Assembly (NCBI RefSeq): GCF_023898315.1 | Contig: NC_064618.1 | Coordinates: forward strand, 186,177,548 to 186,241,547 | From: Schistocerca nitens | Taxonomy: Eukaryota; Arthropoda; Insecta; Orthoptera; Acrididae | Length of the DNA stretch: 64,000 bases | Reading direction: 5' to 3' | Shown: positions 22,760-32,519 of the stretch, one piece after another | Layout of the letters: every line of letters starts with the position of its first letter | Position numbering within the stretch: the first letter of the stretch is position 1 | Made by a program: the position numbers and the translations under genes | The notes under the pieces: model-generated | Databases searched by the model: none | What the model was told of the DNA's origin: nothing | What the model saw: only the letters and a program-made list of their open reading frames with translations

Positions 22760-22882
22760 GGTGGTGGTGGTTAGTGTTTAACGTCCCGTCGACAACGAGG
22801 TCATTAGAGACGGAGCGCAAGCTCGGGTTAGGGAAGGATTGGGAAGGAAATCGGCCGTGCCCTTTTCAAAGGAACCATCCCG
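22760..22882 (+). mobile_element. SINE-type retroposon fragment with 13-bp target duplication
   Basis: The insert starts GGTGGTGGTTAGTGTTTAAC and ends GGAACCATCCCG. It is flanked by an exact 13-bp repeat AGTCAGTGATATT at 22747-22759 and 22883-22895. I recognise the sequence as one end of a short retroposon common in insects and other arthropods; the tRNA-like half is missing. It lies in the 3' untranslated part of mariner A. Confidence 0.88.
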
Positions 22883-23416
22883 AGTCAGTGATATTAAACG
22901 GGCCTATATGTTTTCGTGACTGCAGGCTTAATTTTACTCTGGATGTCGCTATTGGAAATTTTGGTAGTGGTTGGTTTACTTTAGCCATCGTACGGTGTGA
23001 AAATGCCTCCCTTCCTGGACTGGAATCCTTCGGCGATCGATATGTCATCGCCTACAAGACCTATTGTTGAAACGTACTTCCGTTCTGTATTTTAATTTAA
23101 AAAACCTACCTGTTACCTACTGTTCGTCTAAAATTGTGAGCCATATGTTTATTACTATTACAGTGCCATCTATCACAAAGCGAAAAAAGTGGTCCAACTG
23201 AATAATTGACATTTCTTTACGTACTACACGAATATGTAATAAAAATGGGTGTTCCTATTTTTAAAAAAATGCAGTTCGTATCCGTTTGACCTATGGCAGC
23301 GCCATGTAGCGGGCGAACCGTAGCGCCATCTCGTTTCCCCCTTCAAGCTGGACAAGTTTCGTTCTTTGCAGTTTTTTCGTTTGACGCTTATTTCGTGAGA
23401 TATTTGGACTACCCTG

Positions 23417-23985
23417 AATATCTTATTATACTTCCAACATATCCCGCAGTAACTATATTGAAATAAATTTAAAGTTCGAATCATACTTCTAAATAAAGAC
23501 ACCCTCAAGCAACAGGCAATAACTACGTAGTATACTGATCTGGGAGTCCCTATTCACTGTCTCAGTTCTTCTCTGAACGAACGGCTGCAGTGCCTCAGTG
23601 CATAGCAACACTTAACAGTATACATCGTCGCATCGCGACGCGCGGAATGCGGCGGCGTCTATGACGACGACGGCGGGGCCCGGCGCGACAGCGTCGTACG
23701 CAGGTGGTACCCGCCATACCAGCGGCGTGGGAGGCGGGACGGCTGGCTGCACGGTGGCGAAAATATGCGCCATGGGTGTTGAGGCCATGACTAGGGTTGC
23801 CAACAACTATTCGTGGGTATACGGCAAACCAGAAATCTACAGAAGGACTTCACCTGCCTCTAAATGTACAGAAACGAGAGAAAAAAATGCAATAATTTTT
23901 ATGGCTTTTTTTAATTTGAAACAAAATTAAGCTCTTCGCTGTTACAAAGTAATCTTCACAAAAATTTTAATACAAATCAGCAAAC
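23417..23985. other. CpG-rich patch and flank
   Basis: About 23620-23780 is strongly GC- and CpG-rich (CGTCGCATCGCGACGCGCGG and similar), in contrast to the AT-rich surroundings. Both strands are open across it (minus 23806-23612; plus from 23661), and the minus frame is rich in Ala, Val and Pro, but I recognise no domain. It could be an exon fragment, a CpG island or a transposon end. A TAGGGTTGCCAAC at about 23792 may be the terminal repeat of the hAT remnant that follows. Confidence 0.4.
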
Positions 23986-23989
23986 AAAT

Positions 23990-24880
23990 CACTTTTGTCA
24001 GTCAGTTAGTTTCTCTTTTTGAAGGACTACGTGACTTGTGATTTAGCTATTTGAGCTGTGTTTTATTCTTCAAAACGTAATTATAAAAATCCTTGTAATT
24101 GTACTGAAAGTTAATTTTTATTTGCAGTTCCACCTTAACGTGTGCAACACTCTGTCTACGTCTTGAATCAGTCCATACGTTTCCACAAAGTGGAAATTCC
24201 CTCTCAGCAGCGGCGGACTAATAAACTGGAAAATCTTTAATAAGTTCGGTACATATGAATGCTGAAAGAGAACATGCCAAGTTTCACACATAGATCTTTT
24301 TCTTATTTTACAGTGGAGTTTATTTACGCTCCTCAGTAATTTTATTTACAGTTTCCTTAATACTGTAAAGCTGATAATAAAGTCCATATCTATGAGTTTG
24401 GAGAGATACAATTTTTAGCAACACATAGACAGGTCCTTGTAAATAAATGTTTTTTCCCATATCAAATATTCGCGTTATTGCCAAATCATTAACTTCCGAA
24501 AGATCAAAGTTATCGTCCAGGTATCTGAATGCATTTTTGTACTATGTAATCAAAACGATTTTGATAGACTGTTGTTCATCAACTGTGAAACCGATGAGGG
24601 CATTTGAGCAAATAAATCCAAATTATTTGTCGTTAATTTCTTGCTCTACTTTTAGATGTAAATCTGTTAGTATATTGTAGGTTTCACAAGATCGTCTTTT
24701 TTCAAAAATATCATAGCGTTCTGAAATATTTATAAAGCACTATCTAGAAAGCCACGAACGCATTCTCTTTTCTTTCCGTGGTTGTCATCAAAATATTTTC
24801 CTATAACAACTGGACAGTTATCCCCAAGAGTTACAAAACGCTGGAAACCCGTTTAGAATTTCCCCAATAGCAGGAAGAAA
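23990..24880 (-). pseudogene. Decayed hAT-like transposase, C-terminal part
   Basis: On the minus strand, between about 24870 and 24030 and across stops and shifts, I read DEQQSIKIVLIT, KNAFRYLDDNFDLSEVND, IFDMGKNIYLQGPVYVLLK and then SAAAEREFPLCGNVWTDSRR with QSVAHVKVELQIKINFQYN. The last blocks match the dimerisation region of the SCAND3/ZMYM-like hAT group, where the consensus is roughly N-x-x-x-E-R-x-F-S and then a VWTD(K/R)R-type block. No intact frame is left. The right boundary is not visible; the left may be near 23792. Confidence 0.55.
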
Positions 24881-24974
24881 TGACAGCCACTCTGTTTTGA
24901 CGTGTCTTATATTATTTTACTATTCTATTCTAGCTTCAGCAAAGAGCTATTTCAACTTTTATAAATTTTCGAGC

Positions 24975-25135
24975 GCAGCAATCAGTCGTCCTTTTTTTGT
25001 ACGTTTTATTTGGCAAATTTAAATATCGGTTAGTGCCTAGCCACTATCAGTGCACTATTTTCTAGTCTCAAAACATCTCAGCTTCCTGTTGCCCGGGCGT
25101 CAGTCACGTCGTGATTGACGCCCGAACAACAGTTC
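24975..25135. repeat. Single arm of the 12588-type repeat plus a 20-bp hairpin
   Basis: About 24983-25075 aligns with the left arm and loop of the repeat at 12588 (shared ATCAGTCGTCCTT, TTTTATT, CTAGCCA, TGCACTAT, TTTCT..AGTC). Immediately after it 25088-25107 and 25111-25130 form a near-perfect inverted repeat (core GGGCGTCA/TGACGCCC) with a 3-base loop. Confidence 0.65.
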
Positions 25136-25645
25136 TCTGACACTTTTCATATAGTCTTTCCTTTCGGCATATTAGGACGTGAAATAAAGTATTTCATGGT
25201 AGGTATTTTCGTGATATTCGCTAACGAAATAATAGCTACATTAATGTGAAATCAGTTACATAGCCAATCATTATTGCCTGGGACTCAATGTTCATGAAGC
25301 AGAAATAACACAAAAATAATCTAAAACTTTAGCTGTACCTTTGGTCACAAAAACGTCAATACAAAGTGTGATACATATCGAATTACCAACGTTCCTGGCC
25401 AAGAACGTGGTATGATTTTTGCTCTTACTGTGACTGATAATCTGAAATTTTTGGCAATAGTACAACAATGAATGGTACAGTAAACAGACAGTAAAGTTGT
25501 TCTTCTAATAAATAACACAGTAAAGTTGTTTTCTCTGTCTGTCGGAGCACATTGCGTACATTTCCAATAATGGTGTTTCTCAAACCAGTTTTACCGCACA
25601 TGTATGTATGTGGCGTGCATGTTTCTTTAATGCATGTTGTGTCCG
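25136..25645. other. Unassigned AT-rich DNA
   Basis: No gene or element recognised. Confidence 0.5.
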
Positions 25646-25649
25646 CCAT

Positions 25650-25990
25650 GCAATGCTGTGCTCCAAAAGTACATTTTTGGAATCCCCTTCCTCAAACTAA
25701 GGCTAATATTTGGTACCAGTAGATTTCTCTTAGCCAGGAATGTCTTCTTTGCCTGCGCTAGTATGCTTATTATATCCTTCTTCCTTCGTCCGTCACGGTT
25801 AAATTTGCTTCCAAGGTATCAGAATTCCTTAACTTCGGTTACTTCCTGACCCCGAAGTTTGATGTTTTCTCGCTATTATTTCTGTTACATCTAAATACCT
25901 TTGTGTTTTTCCTGTTCACCCCCAGTCCATATTCTGTAGTCATTACACTGTTCTCTCCATACAACAATTCTCTTCCACATTCACTTAGAC
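25650..25990 (-). pseudogene. RTE-type reverse transcriptase fragment, minus strand
   Basis: Read on the minus strand: NRKNTKVFRC, GQEVTEVKEF, YLGSKFNRDGRRKKDIIS, AQAKKTFLAKRNLLVPN and SLSLRKGIPKMYF. This is the part after the palm motif of the RTE-like LINE that is much better preserved at 49104-49658 (YLGSKITDDGRSREDI there). The plus-strand frame 25634-25849 is its shadow. A second RTE fragment in the opposite orientation follows at 26035. Confidence 0.85.
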
Positions 25991-26034
25991 GTTCACTTAC
26001 AAGATTCACTTACAAGATAGGGTAACGAGAAGCT

Positions 26035-26790
26035 AACCTACGTTTGTGGCATTCGTAGATTTAGAAAAATCGCCTGATTGTGTTGCCAGGACTCAATTGT
26101 TACAAGCTTCGAAAGTAGCGCCAAAAATTTTCAGGGAACTAAAATGTATCATATTATTCCGGAACCAGATTGTAGTCATAAGATTCAACAGACAAGAATG
26201 AGTTGAAATAATTAAGGAGTGTTATAGGACAAGCTGTGATGTAATTCGAGGATTTGCTTGGAAAATGAATGTTCAAGGAGGAAATAAATACTTTGAGGTT
26301 TGTTGATAATATTTTAATTCTGTCAGGGGATTAAGAAAATAAGTTAAACTGAATGAATAGCATCTTGGAAAATGGTTATGTGACGATCAACAGAAGTAAG
26401 AGAAGGGTAAGGAAAAGTACGCAAAGAAGATAGGTCGATGCTCCCGGATATAGATTAGAAATTCGTTTGCGATAAGAGCAGTTAACTAGTTTTGTTAGTC
26501 GCGCAGCACGAATAATTGATGACGAGCAAAGTAGAGAGGAGATAAATGACAATAGCAAGAAAGCCACTACTGAAAAAAATCTATAGAACATGAAGCTAAA
26601 TGCTAAGAAGTCTGTTCTGTAGTGTTGTATGGAGTGTCTATACTCAGCTGAAACATGAAGAGAATAGAAGCTTCTGAAATGCGTTGTTGCAGAATAATTT
26701 TGAAAATTGGATGGATATATTGAATAACTAATCAAGAGTTAGTGCATCATATCGGACAAAAAAAATTGCAAAAACTGGCCAAATGAAGAA
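26035..26790 (+). pseudogene. RTE-type reverse transcriptase fragment, plus strand
   Basis: Read across stops and shifts: TFVAFVDLEKSPDCVARTQL (the family has AFVDLEKAFDNV), REL..ILFRNQIVVIRFN, then RFVDNILILSGD, the palm motif where the second aspartate of FADD has become asparagine, ILENGYVTINRSKR, and MKRIEASEMRCCRIILKIGW with LVHHIGQKKLQKL. Compare KKRIEAFERWCYRRMLKIRW at about 49300. Heavily decayed and internally shortened. Confidence 0.8.
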
Positions 26791-26879
26791 ATCAGTCTTC
26801 AAGGAATCGTCATTGCCGATAGAAGCGAGTGCGATAAAAAATGAAGGAAAATCCCGGCTGGAACACAGTAAGCAGGATC

Positions 26880-27203
26880 AAGCGGATTTCGGTTGCGGTA
26901 CTTACACCGAGACGAGGAGACTTCCACAGAACTCACTAACAAGGAGAGTTGCAGGAAACAAATCCTACCAAGGAAATCCGCAACTAAAAGGTTTCTAGAA
27001 TATTTTATTTTCTTCTACAAATGTAGCCTTAGAGCTATGAAGGCAAGACTAGAGAGATTGGAATTTGCTCGGAGATTTACTAAAACAGTTTCTACCCCTG
27101 CACCATTCGCAACGGGAACAGGAACGATGGAAAACGACAGTGGAAGTACCTTCTACTATACACCCTAAGATCATTTAGAGTATAAATGTGAATGTAGATG
27201 AAC
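26880..27203 (+). repeat. Probable 3' end of a retroposon
   Basis: The stretch with CTAGAATATTTTATTTTCTT, AAGGCAAGACTAGAGAGATT and ending AGTATAAATGTGAATGTAGATG resembles the 3' end of an abundant locust retroposon that I recall from memory. I cannot check that here, and there is no second copy in the window. A mariner end begins immediately after it. Confidence 0.4.
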
Positions 27204-28100
27204 GAGGGCGTGCTGAAAAGTAATACCTGTAAATTTTTTACTGAAAAACTCTTAAAGCGTTTTAAATAAAACTATTTTTAATAACATGCTACATCCTTAT
27301 TCCTCTTGTCTACATATTTATTCCTCAACATAGTCACCCTTGCGTCGAACACGGTTCTCCCAACGAAAGACCAGTTTGTCGATGCCGTCACTGTAGTGTG
27401 ACTTTGTTCACGGAGCCACGACCTCACTTCTGCTTGTCTTTAAGACTTAGGGGCGATGTACCATGATCGATCCATGACATTTACCCATAAAGTTTCAACT
27501 CCGACTGCGGGGGACCTCTTCAGAATTAAAGATATTTCCAGCAGTCGGAGACGAAACGTTATGGGAAAGTTTTATGGGTCGATCACACCCTCTCAGCCCT
27601 GAAGTTTAATTGAAGTCAGCACCGACAGTGAAATCCTACGCTTTGTGCTCTATCACTGATTGCTCCACTTTGTAACTATCAAAGTGATGTCTCCGATCAC
27701 CTTCTTTAAGTTTTGGAAACAAATGAAAATAGGGTGGGTTCAAGTCGAGACTGCATGGAGGATGATCGATGACAGTGATCCCGAGGCGCGGATTGTTCCA
27801 GATGTTACAGCGCTCGTGTATTTTCTGGTATTGTCACGCTGAAGCAGAGTTTGCTACAAGTGTGGACGAACTCTTCAGTTGGATACTCGATTACATTCCA
27901 TCTACAGACGTAGTTAAATTACACTCCGCCATGTTATACGCTTCCATTCGAAGCCTTTTAACGGTAGGAGATTGCAACGAGCGTCAGGGAAGCGGAAAAG
28001 TCGACCTAGTAATACGCATAACATGTAACACCTTAACCGATATTGAGAACAGAATAAAGAATTTGGAGAAATTATTCTTCAGCGCGCTCTCGTAGATGTT
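27204..28100 (-). pseudogene. Decayed mariner, minus strand, with internal inverted repeat
   Basis: The left end GAGGGCGTGCTGAAAAGTAA and the following sequence, read as minus strand, match a mariner 3' end. Coding traces on the minus strand include DLNPPYFHLFPKLKE at about 27700-27745, the third catalytic block in which the family has SPDLAPSDYHLF, and further N-terminal pieces up to about 28090. Between 27484 and 27565 an inverted repeat (arms CCCATAAAGTTTCAACTCCG... and its complement, 25 bp each, two mismatches) has been inserted. The right end is not recognisable. Confidence 0.6.
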
Positions 28101-28295
28101 GATTCATTATAGGCATTATATACTGGTGTTCCAGATTAAATTGTTTAATCTTTCTTCGAATTTAGAGGAAAATTGATTAAGCACACCATTTGCTCAACAA
28201 CACACCACACAAGAAATTTTGGAAACATACAGTATTTTCTTTAAAGAACGTTACAGTGTAAGTAATGAAACTAACTCCATCACGTGAACACCACA
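28101..28295 (+). repeat. Unclassified dispersed repeat, copy 2
   Basis: This is the partner of the repeat at 3660-3870 (see there). It has the same AAGCACACCATTTGCT core at about 28177-28192 and weaker similarity to about 28290. It sits next to a decayed mariner, whereas copy 1 sits next to a Tc1-like element. Confidence 0.65.
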
Positions 28296-28713
28296 GAAAG
28301 TACACACGTACCTGAACTGATAGAAGCACTGGAAGCGATCTTTCTTTCAATAATAATTATTTGGTCATTACATACGTTCTCGCGTTACTTAGAATTGGCG
28401 CCGTGTTGGCTGGAAAAAATTATGAATCACTGGAAACATTAATATGGATTGGCCAAGCAGCACAAATAATCATCATTCCCATTTCTAAAATTTTATTTGT
28501 CTTCTTAGCTGCCATTCATTTTGAACTAGATGTAGGATTACCGGACATCTGAGAAATTAGGAGACGAGAGAAAGCTTTTTTAGAGAAGTTGGTTCGGTCT
28601 AAACGTTCATCGGTAAAATAGTCACGTAAGTCCGCCTTCCAATTTTGGGCGGTTTTCAGAATTACTCGAAAAATTGTGTTTTCGCTTCTGCGTGTAAAAC
28701 ACTGAACGCTTGC
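28296..28713. other. Unassigned DNA
   Basis: No gene or element recognised. Confidence 0.5.
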
Positions 28714-28715
28714 TA

Positions 28716-30166
28716 CAATTATGCTCATAAATTAATGATAATGCTGATACATTGTGAAACAACGTTATAGTGGGCGATCTGAGGGTTTAGATCACCTCGT
28801 GGTATGACCTTGCGGTACATTTGACCTGCGGTCGTCGACTGGCAGCAGTCCACATACGCAGAGGTTTGTTGGTGTGTCAGAGGACGGTGGAGCGAGTAAG
28901 TGTGCAGACGTTGTCAGACGTGCTAATGTTGACTATGTGTTGAAAATGGCTCAAAGAACACATATTGATGCCGTTATGAGCGGTAGAATACTAGACTAAC
29001 TGGAGGCTGGTCAAACACAGTAGGTCGTAACACAGGCCCCTCGTGTGCCACAAAGTGTGATCTCACGATTATGGCAACGATACCAGTAGACAGGAAACGT
29101 GTCCAGACGCTACAGTACTGGAAGTCCACATTGTAAAACACTGCAAGAAGACCGATTTCTCATCACCAGTGCCAGCATACGGTCACGGTGTACTGCAGGT
29201 GGCCTTGGTCGGGACCTTACCGCAGCCATGGGAACAGTTGTCTCCGGACACACAGTCTACAGACGACTAACCAGTCATGGTTTATTCGCACGGAAACTTG
29301 CAAGTTGCATTCCATTGACCCCTGGTCACGGGAGAGCCCTTAAAGCCTAGTGTGAAGAACACAGTGCCTGGTCATTGGAACAGTGGTCCCATGTTATGTT
29401 CACGGACGAGTCCAGGTATAGTCTGAACAATGATTCCCGTCGGGTTTTCATCTGGCGTGTTCCAGGTACCAGATACCAACCCCTTAATGTCCTGGAAAGG
29501 GACCTGTATGGAGGTCGTGGTTTGATCGTGTGGGGTGGGATTATGATTGGTGCATGTAAAACTCTGCAGGTCTTTGACAGAGGAACTGTAACAGACCACG
29601 TGTATCGGGACGTCATTTTGCACCAGTATGTCCGCCTTTTCAGGAGTGCAGTGGGTCCCACCTTCCTCATGGATGATAACGCACGACCCCACCAAGCTGC
29701 CATCGTGGAGGAGTACATTGAAACAGAAGATATCAGGCGAATGGAGTGGCCTGCCTGTTCTCCAGACCTAAACCCCATCGAGCACGTCTGGGATACTCTC
29801 GATCGAAGTATCGCTGTACGTCTTGAAACCCCTACGACACTTCAGGAGTTCCGACAGGCACTGGTGCATGAATGGGAGACTATACCCCAGAAGCTGCTCG
29901 TCCACCTGATCCAGAGTGTGCCAACCCATTGTGCGGCCTGGTGATCATATACCACACCGATGTCGGGGTACATGCGTAGGTAACAGTGGAGTTTTGTAGC
30001 ACATGTGTTTCGGGACAGTTTTCTCAACTTATCATCAATACTGTGGACTTACAGATCTGTGTCGTGTGTGTTCCCTATGTGCCCATGCTAGTAGCGCCAG
30101 TTTTGCGTAGTGCCATGTTGTGTGGCACCACATTCTGCAATTATCCGTAATTTATGAGCATGAGTG
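28716..30166 (+). mobile_element. Tc1-like DNA transposon, full length but defective
   Basis: The inverted ends share ATGCTCATAAATTA and GATAATTGCAGAATGTGG-like sequence (left 28720-28760, right 30120-30160, about 80% identical). TA dinucleotides at 28714-28715 and 30167-30168 flank it. The length of 1,451 bp is normal for a Tc1 element. It contains one transposase frame, 28946-29944. Confidence 0.88.
28946..29944 (+). pseudogene. Tc1-like DD34E transposase with four stop codons
   Basis: A single reading frame of 333 codons runs from ATG 28946 to TGA 29942-29944 with no frameshift, interrupted by TAA after GRILD, TAG after GQTQ, TAG after RYQ, and TAG at 29351-29353. The N-terminal helix-turn-helix has QSVISRLWQRY; the catalytic domain has FTDESRYSLNNDSRRVFIWR, FLMDDNARPHQAAI and SPDLNPIEHVWDTLDRSI, with exactly 34 residues between the second Asp and the Glu. 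All three catalytic residues are present. The lack of indels suggests a fairly young copy that has been silenced by point mutations. Confidence 0.92.
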
Positions 30167-30168
30167 TA

Positions 30169-30967
30169 GTTGAGTCAACGACGATAATTTCCTTTTTCGT
30201 TTTCGGTCACGGTTTTGTGAATAAAATCGTCCGTAAAATAGTATTGGAAACCCTTCAATCCCGTTTTAGGCTAAGCACATCGTGAAAGCTTTGACGGGGA
30301 GGGTACGAGAGCTTCTTAGTTTCTCAGTCAATGTCGCAATATACCTTCCATTTACAAGCGATAAACTGGTTTATGTTACTTCCTGTTTCGTCGCAGTTTC
30401 AAATATACCGCGACTTACATCACTGCATAGGAGAATAGATAATTTATTCTCAGTCTCATCACAAAAATATCTTTCTTTATCCGTAGTCTTCAAGCCACTT
30501 AGAAACAACAGAATTCTGTCGTCCATCATCATAATGTCAAAAAGCGAGAGGAAAGACGACTGGCATATACACATTTTTAAGCTCATAGCTTTTACATTGT
30601 CCTCACTGTTCAGACTTCAGTGTAGTCATCTCTTCGTTGATTTTCTCGGATCTCTTTTCCCAAACTGTTTATAGTACATAGTTTACTTTTGGCACCTTGT
30701 TGATATGTTCTACCCATTTCACTCACTTCGGTTTACTCATTCCTTAGTTGCATAAATTACCAACTCAGCTGTGACGTTTCCTTATTTGATCCCTAGAAGT
30801 ATGTATACGTATTACGTCTTCCTTTTGTAAGGTCCACGACTCCGAGTACAAACAAAAGGTTACGTTTGTTGAAACAAGTGTAACCATTACTTTATAAAAT
30901 ATTTATTTTTGGTTTCTTTCAAATTAGTGTCCTAAGACTTCAGTGTATTGAACCGCATATTATCTGA
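30169..30967. other. Unassigned DNA with a 130-codon open frame
   Basis: The open frame at 30282-30674 (plus) begins with ATG and is hydrophobic and serine-rich, but shows no domain or signal peptide pattern I would defend. Confidence 0.35.
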
Positions 30968-30969
30968 TA

Positions 30970-32517
30970 CAGGGTGTTTCAAAAATGACCGGTATATTTG
31001 AAACGGCAATAAAAACTAAACGAGCAGCGATAGAAATACACCGTTTGTTGCAATATGCTTGGGACAACAGTACATTTTCAGGTGGACAAACTTTCGAAAT
31101 TACAGTAGTTACAATTTTCAACAACAGATGGCGCTGCAAGTGATGTGAAAGATATAGAAGACAACGCCGTCTGTGGGTGCGCCATTCTGTACGTCGTCTT
31201 TCTGCTGTAAGCGTGTGCTGTTCACAACGTGCAAGTGTGCTGTAGACAACATGGTTTATTCCTTAGAACAGAGGATTTTTCTGGTGTTGGAATTCCACCG
31301 CCTAGAACACAGTGTTGTTGCAACAAGACGAAGTTTTCAACGGAGGTTTAATGTAACCAAAGGACCGAAAAGCGATACAATAAAGGATCTGTTTGAAAAA
31401 TTTCAACGGACTGGGAACGTGACGGATGAACGTGCTGGAAAGGTAGGGCGACCGCGTACGGCAACCACAGAGGGCAACGCGCAGCTAGTGCAGCAGGTGA
31501 TCCAACAGCGGCCTCGGGTTTCCGTTCGCCGTGTTGCAGCTGCGGTCCAAATGACGCCAACGTCCACGTATCGTCTCATGCGCCAGAGTTTACACCTCTA
31601 TCCATACAAAATTCAAATGCGGCAACCCCTCAGCGCCGCTACCATTGCTGCACGAGAGACATTCGCTAACGATATAGTGCACAGGATTGATGACGGCGAT
31701 ATGCATGTGGGCAGCATTTGGTTTACTGACGAAGCTTATTTTTACCTGGACGGCTTCGTCAATAAACAGAACTGGCGCATATGGGGAACCGAAAAGCCCC
31801 ATGTTGCAGTCCCATCGTCCCTGCATCCTCAAAAAGTACTGGTCTGGGCCGCCATGTCTTCCAAAGGAATCATTGGCCCATTTTTCAGATCAGAAACGAT
31901 TACTGCATCACGCTATCTGGACATTCTTCGTGAATTTGTGGCGGTACAAACTGCCTTAGACGACACTGCGAACACCTCGTGGTTTATGCAAGATGGTGCC
32001 CGGCCACATCGCACGGCCGACGTCTTTAATTTCCTGAATGAATATTTCGATGATCGTGTGATTGCTTTGGGCTATCCGAAACATACAGGAGGCGGCGTGG
32101 ATTGGCCTCCCTATTCGCCAGACATGAACCCCTGTGACTTCTTTCTGTGGGGACACTTGAAAGACCAGGTGTACCGCCAGAATCCAGAAACAATTGAACA
32201 GCTGAAGCAGTACATCTCATCTGCATGTGAAGCCATTCCGCCAGACACGTTGTCGAAGATTTGGGGTAATTTCATTCAGAGACTACGCCATATTATTGCT
32301 ACGCATGGTGGATATGTGGAAAATATCGTACTATAGAGTTTCCCAGACCGCAGCGCCATCTGTTGTTGAAAATTGTAACTACTGTAATTTCGAAAGTTTG
32401 TCTTCCTGAAAATGTACTGTTGTCCCAAGCATATTGCAACAAACGGTGTATTTCTATCGCTGCTCGTTTAGTTTTTATTGCCGTTTCAAATATACCGGTC
32501 ATTTTTGAAACACCCTG
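30970..32517 (+). mobile_element. Mariner-like element B, copy 2, apparently intact
   Basis: The ends CAGGGTGTTTCAAAAATGAC and inverse complement, with inverted repeats of about 170 bp, are flanked by TA (30968-30969 and 32518-32519). The length is 1,548 bp, identical to copy 1. Both the ends and the transposase frame are undamaged, so this could be an autonomous element. Confidence 0.95.
31173..32336 (+). CDS. Mariner-like transposase, uninterrupted, 387 codons
   Basis: The enzyme would excise and reinsert mariner B by binding its inverted repeats. From the ATG at 31173 there are 387 codons; the DNA-binding part starts at the second Met, residue 27 (MVYSLEQRIFLVLEFHR), and includes a GRPRT AT-hook-like linker at 93-97, so the functional start may be 31251. 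A second helix-turn-helix (RVSVRRVAAAVQMTPTSTYR) spans 115-134. The catalytic triad is D186 (FTDEAYF), D274 (MQDGARPH) and D322 (NPCDFFLWG), all present. There are 47 residues between D274 and D322, more than in DD34D, DD37D, DD39D or DD41D mariners; the extra residues lie in the loop ALGYPKHTGGGVDWPPYSPD. The frame ends HGGYVENIVL. No introns. Whether it is expressed cannot be told from sequence. Confidence 0.93.
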   Translation: MGAPFCTSSFCCKRVLFTTCKCAVDNMVYSLEQRIFLVLEFHRLEHSVVATRRSFQRRFNVTKGPKSDTIKDLFEKFQRTGNVTDERAGKVGRPRTATTEGNAQLVQQVIQQRPRVSVRRVAAAVQMTPTSTYRLMRQSLHLYPYKIQMRQPLSAATIAARETFANDIVHRIDDGDMHVGSIWFTDEAYFYLDGFVNKQNWRIWGTEKPHVAVPSSLHPQKVLVWAAMSSKGIIGPFFRSETITASRYLDILREFVAVQTALDDTANTSWFMQDGARPHRTADVFNFLNEYFDDRVIALGYPKHTGGGVDWPPYSPDMNPCDFFLWGHLKDQVYRQNPETIEQLKQYISSACEAIPPDTLSKIWGNFIQRLRHIIATHGGYVENIVL

Positions 32518-32519
32518 TA

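Larger units (their letters stand above)
14369..23416 (+). mobile_element. Mariner-like element A, split by three later insertions
   Basis: The left end CAGGGTGGTCC at 14369 follows a TA, and the right end at 23416 is its inverse complement. Long terminal inverted repeats extend about 250 bp inward: AAATATCTCAC..AAATAAGC, CAAAGAACGAAACT, GATGGCGCTA and GGCGCTGCCATAGGTCAAAC all recur in reverse complement at 23270-23410. The right repeat lacks about 18 bp present near the left end. Removing the LINE (15489-about 20825), the mariner copy (21135-22682) and the SINE fragment (22760-22882) leaves an element of about 2 kb with one transposase frame. The right flanking TA is altered. Confidence 0.88.
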
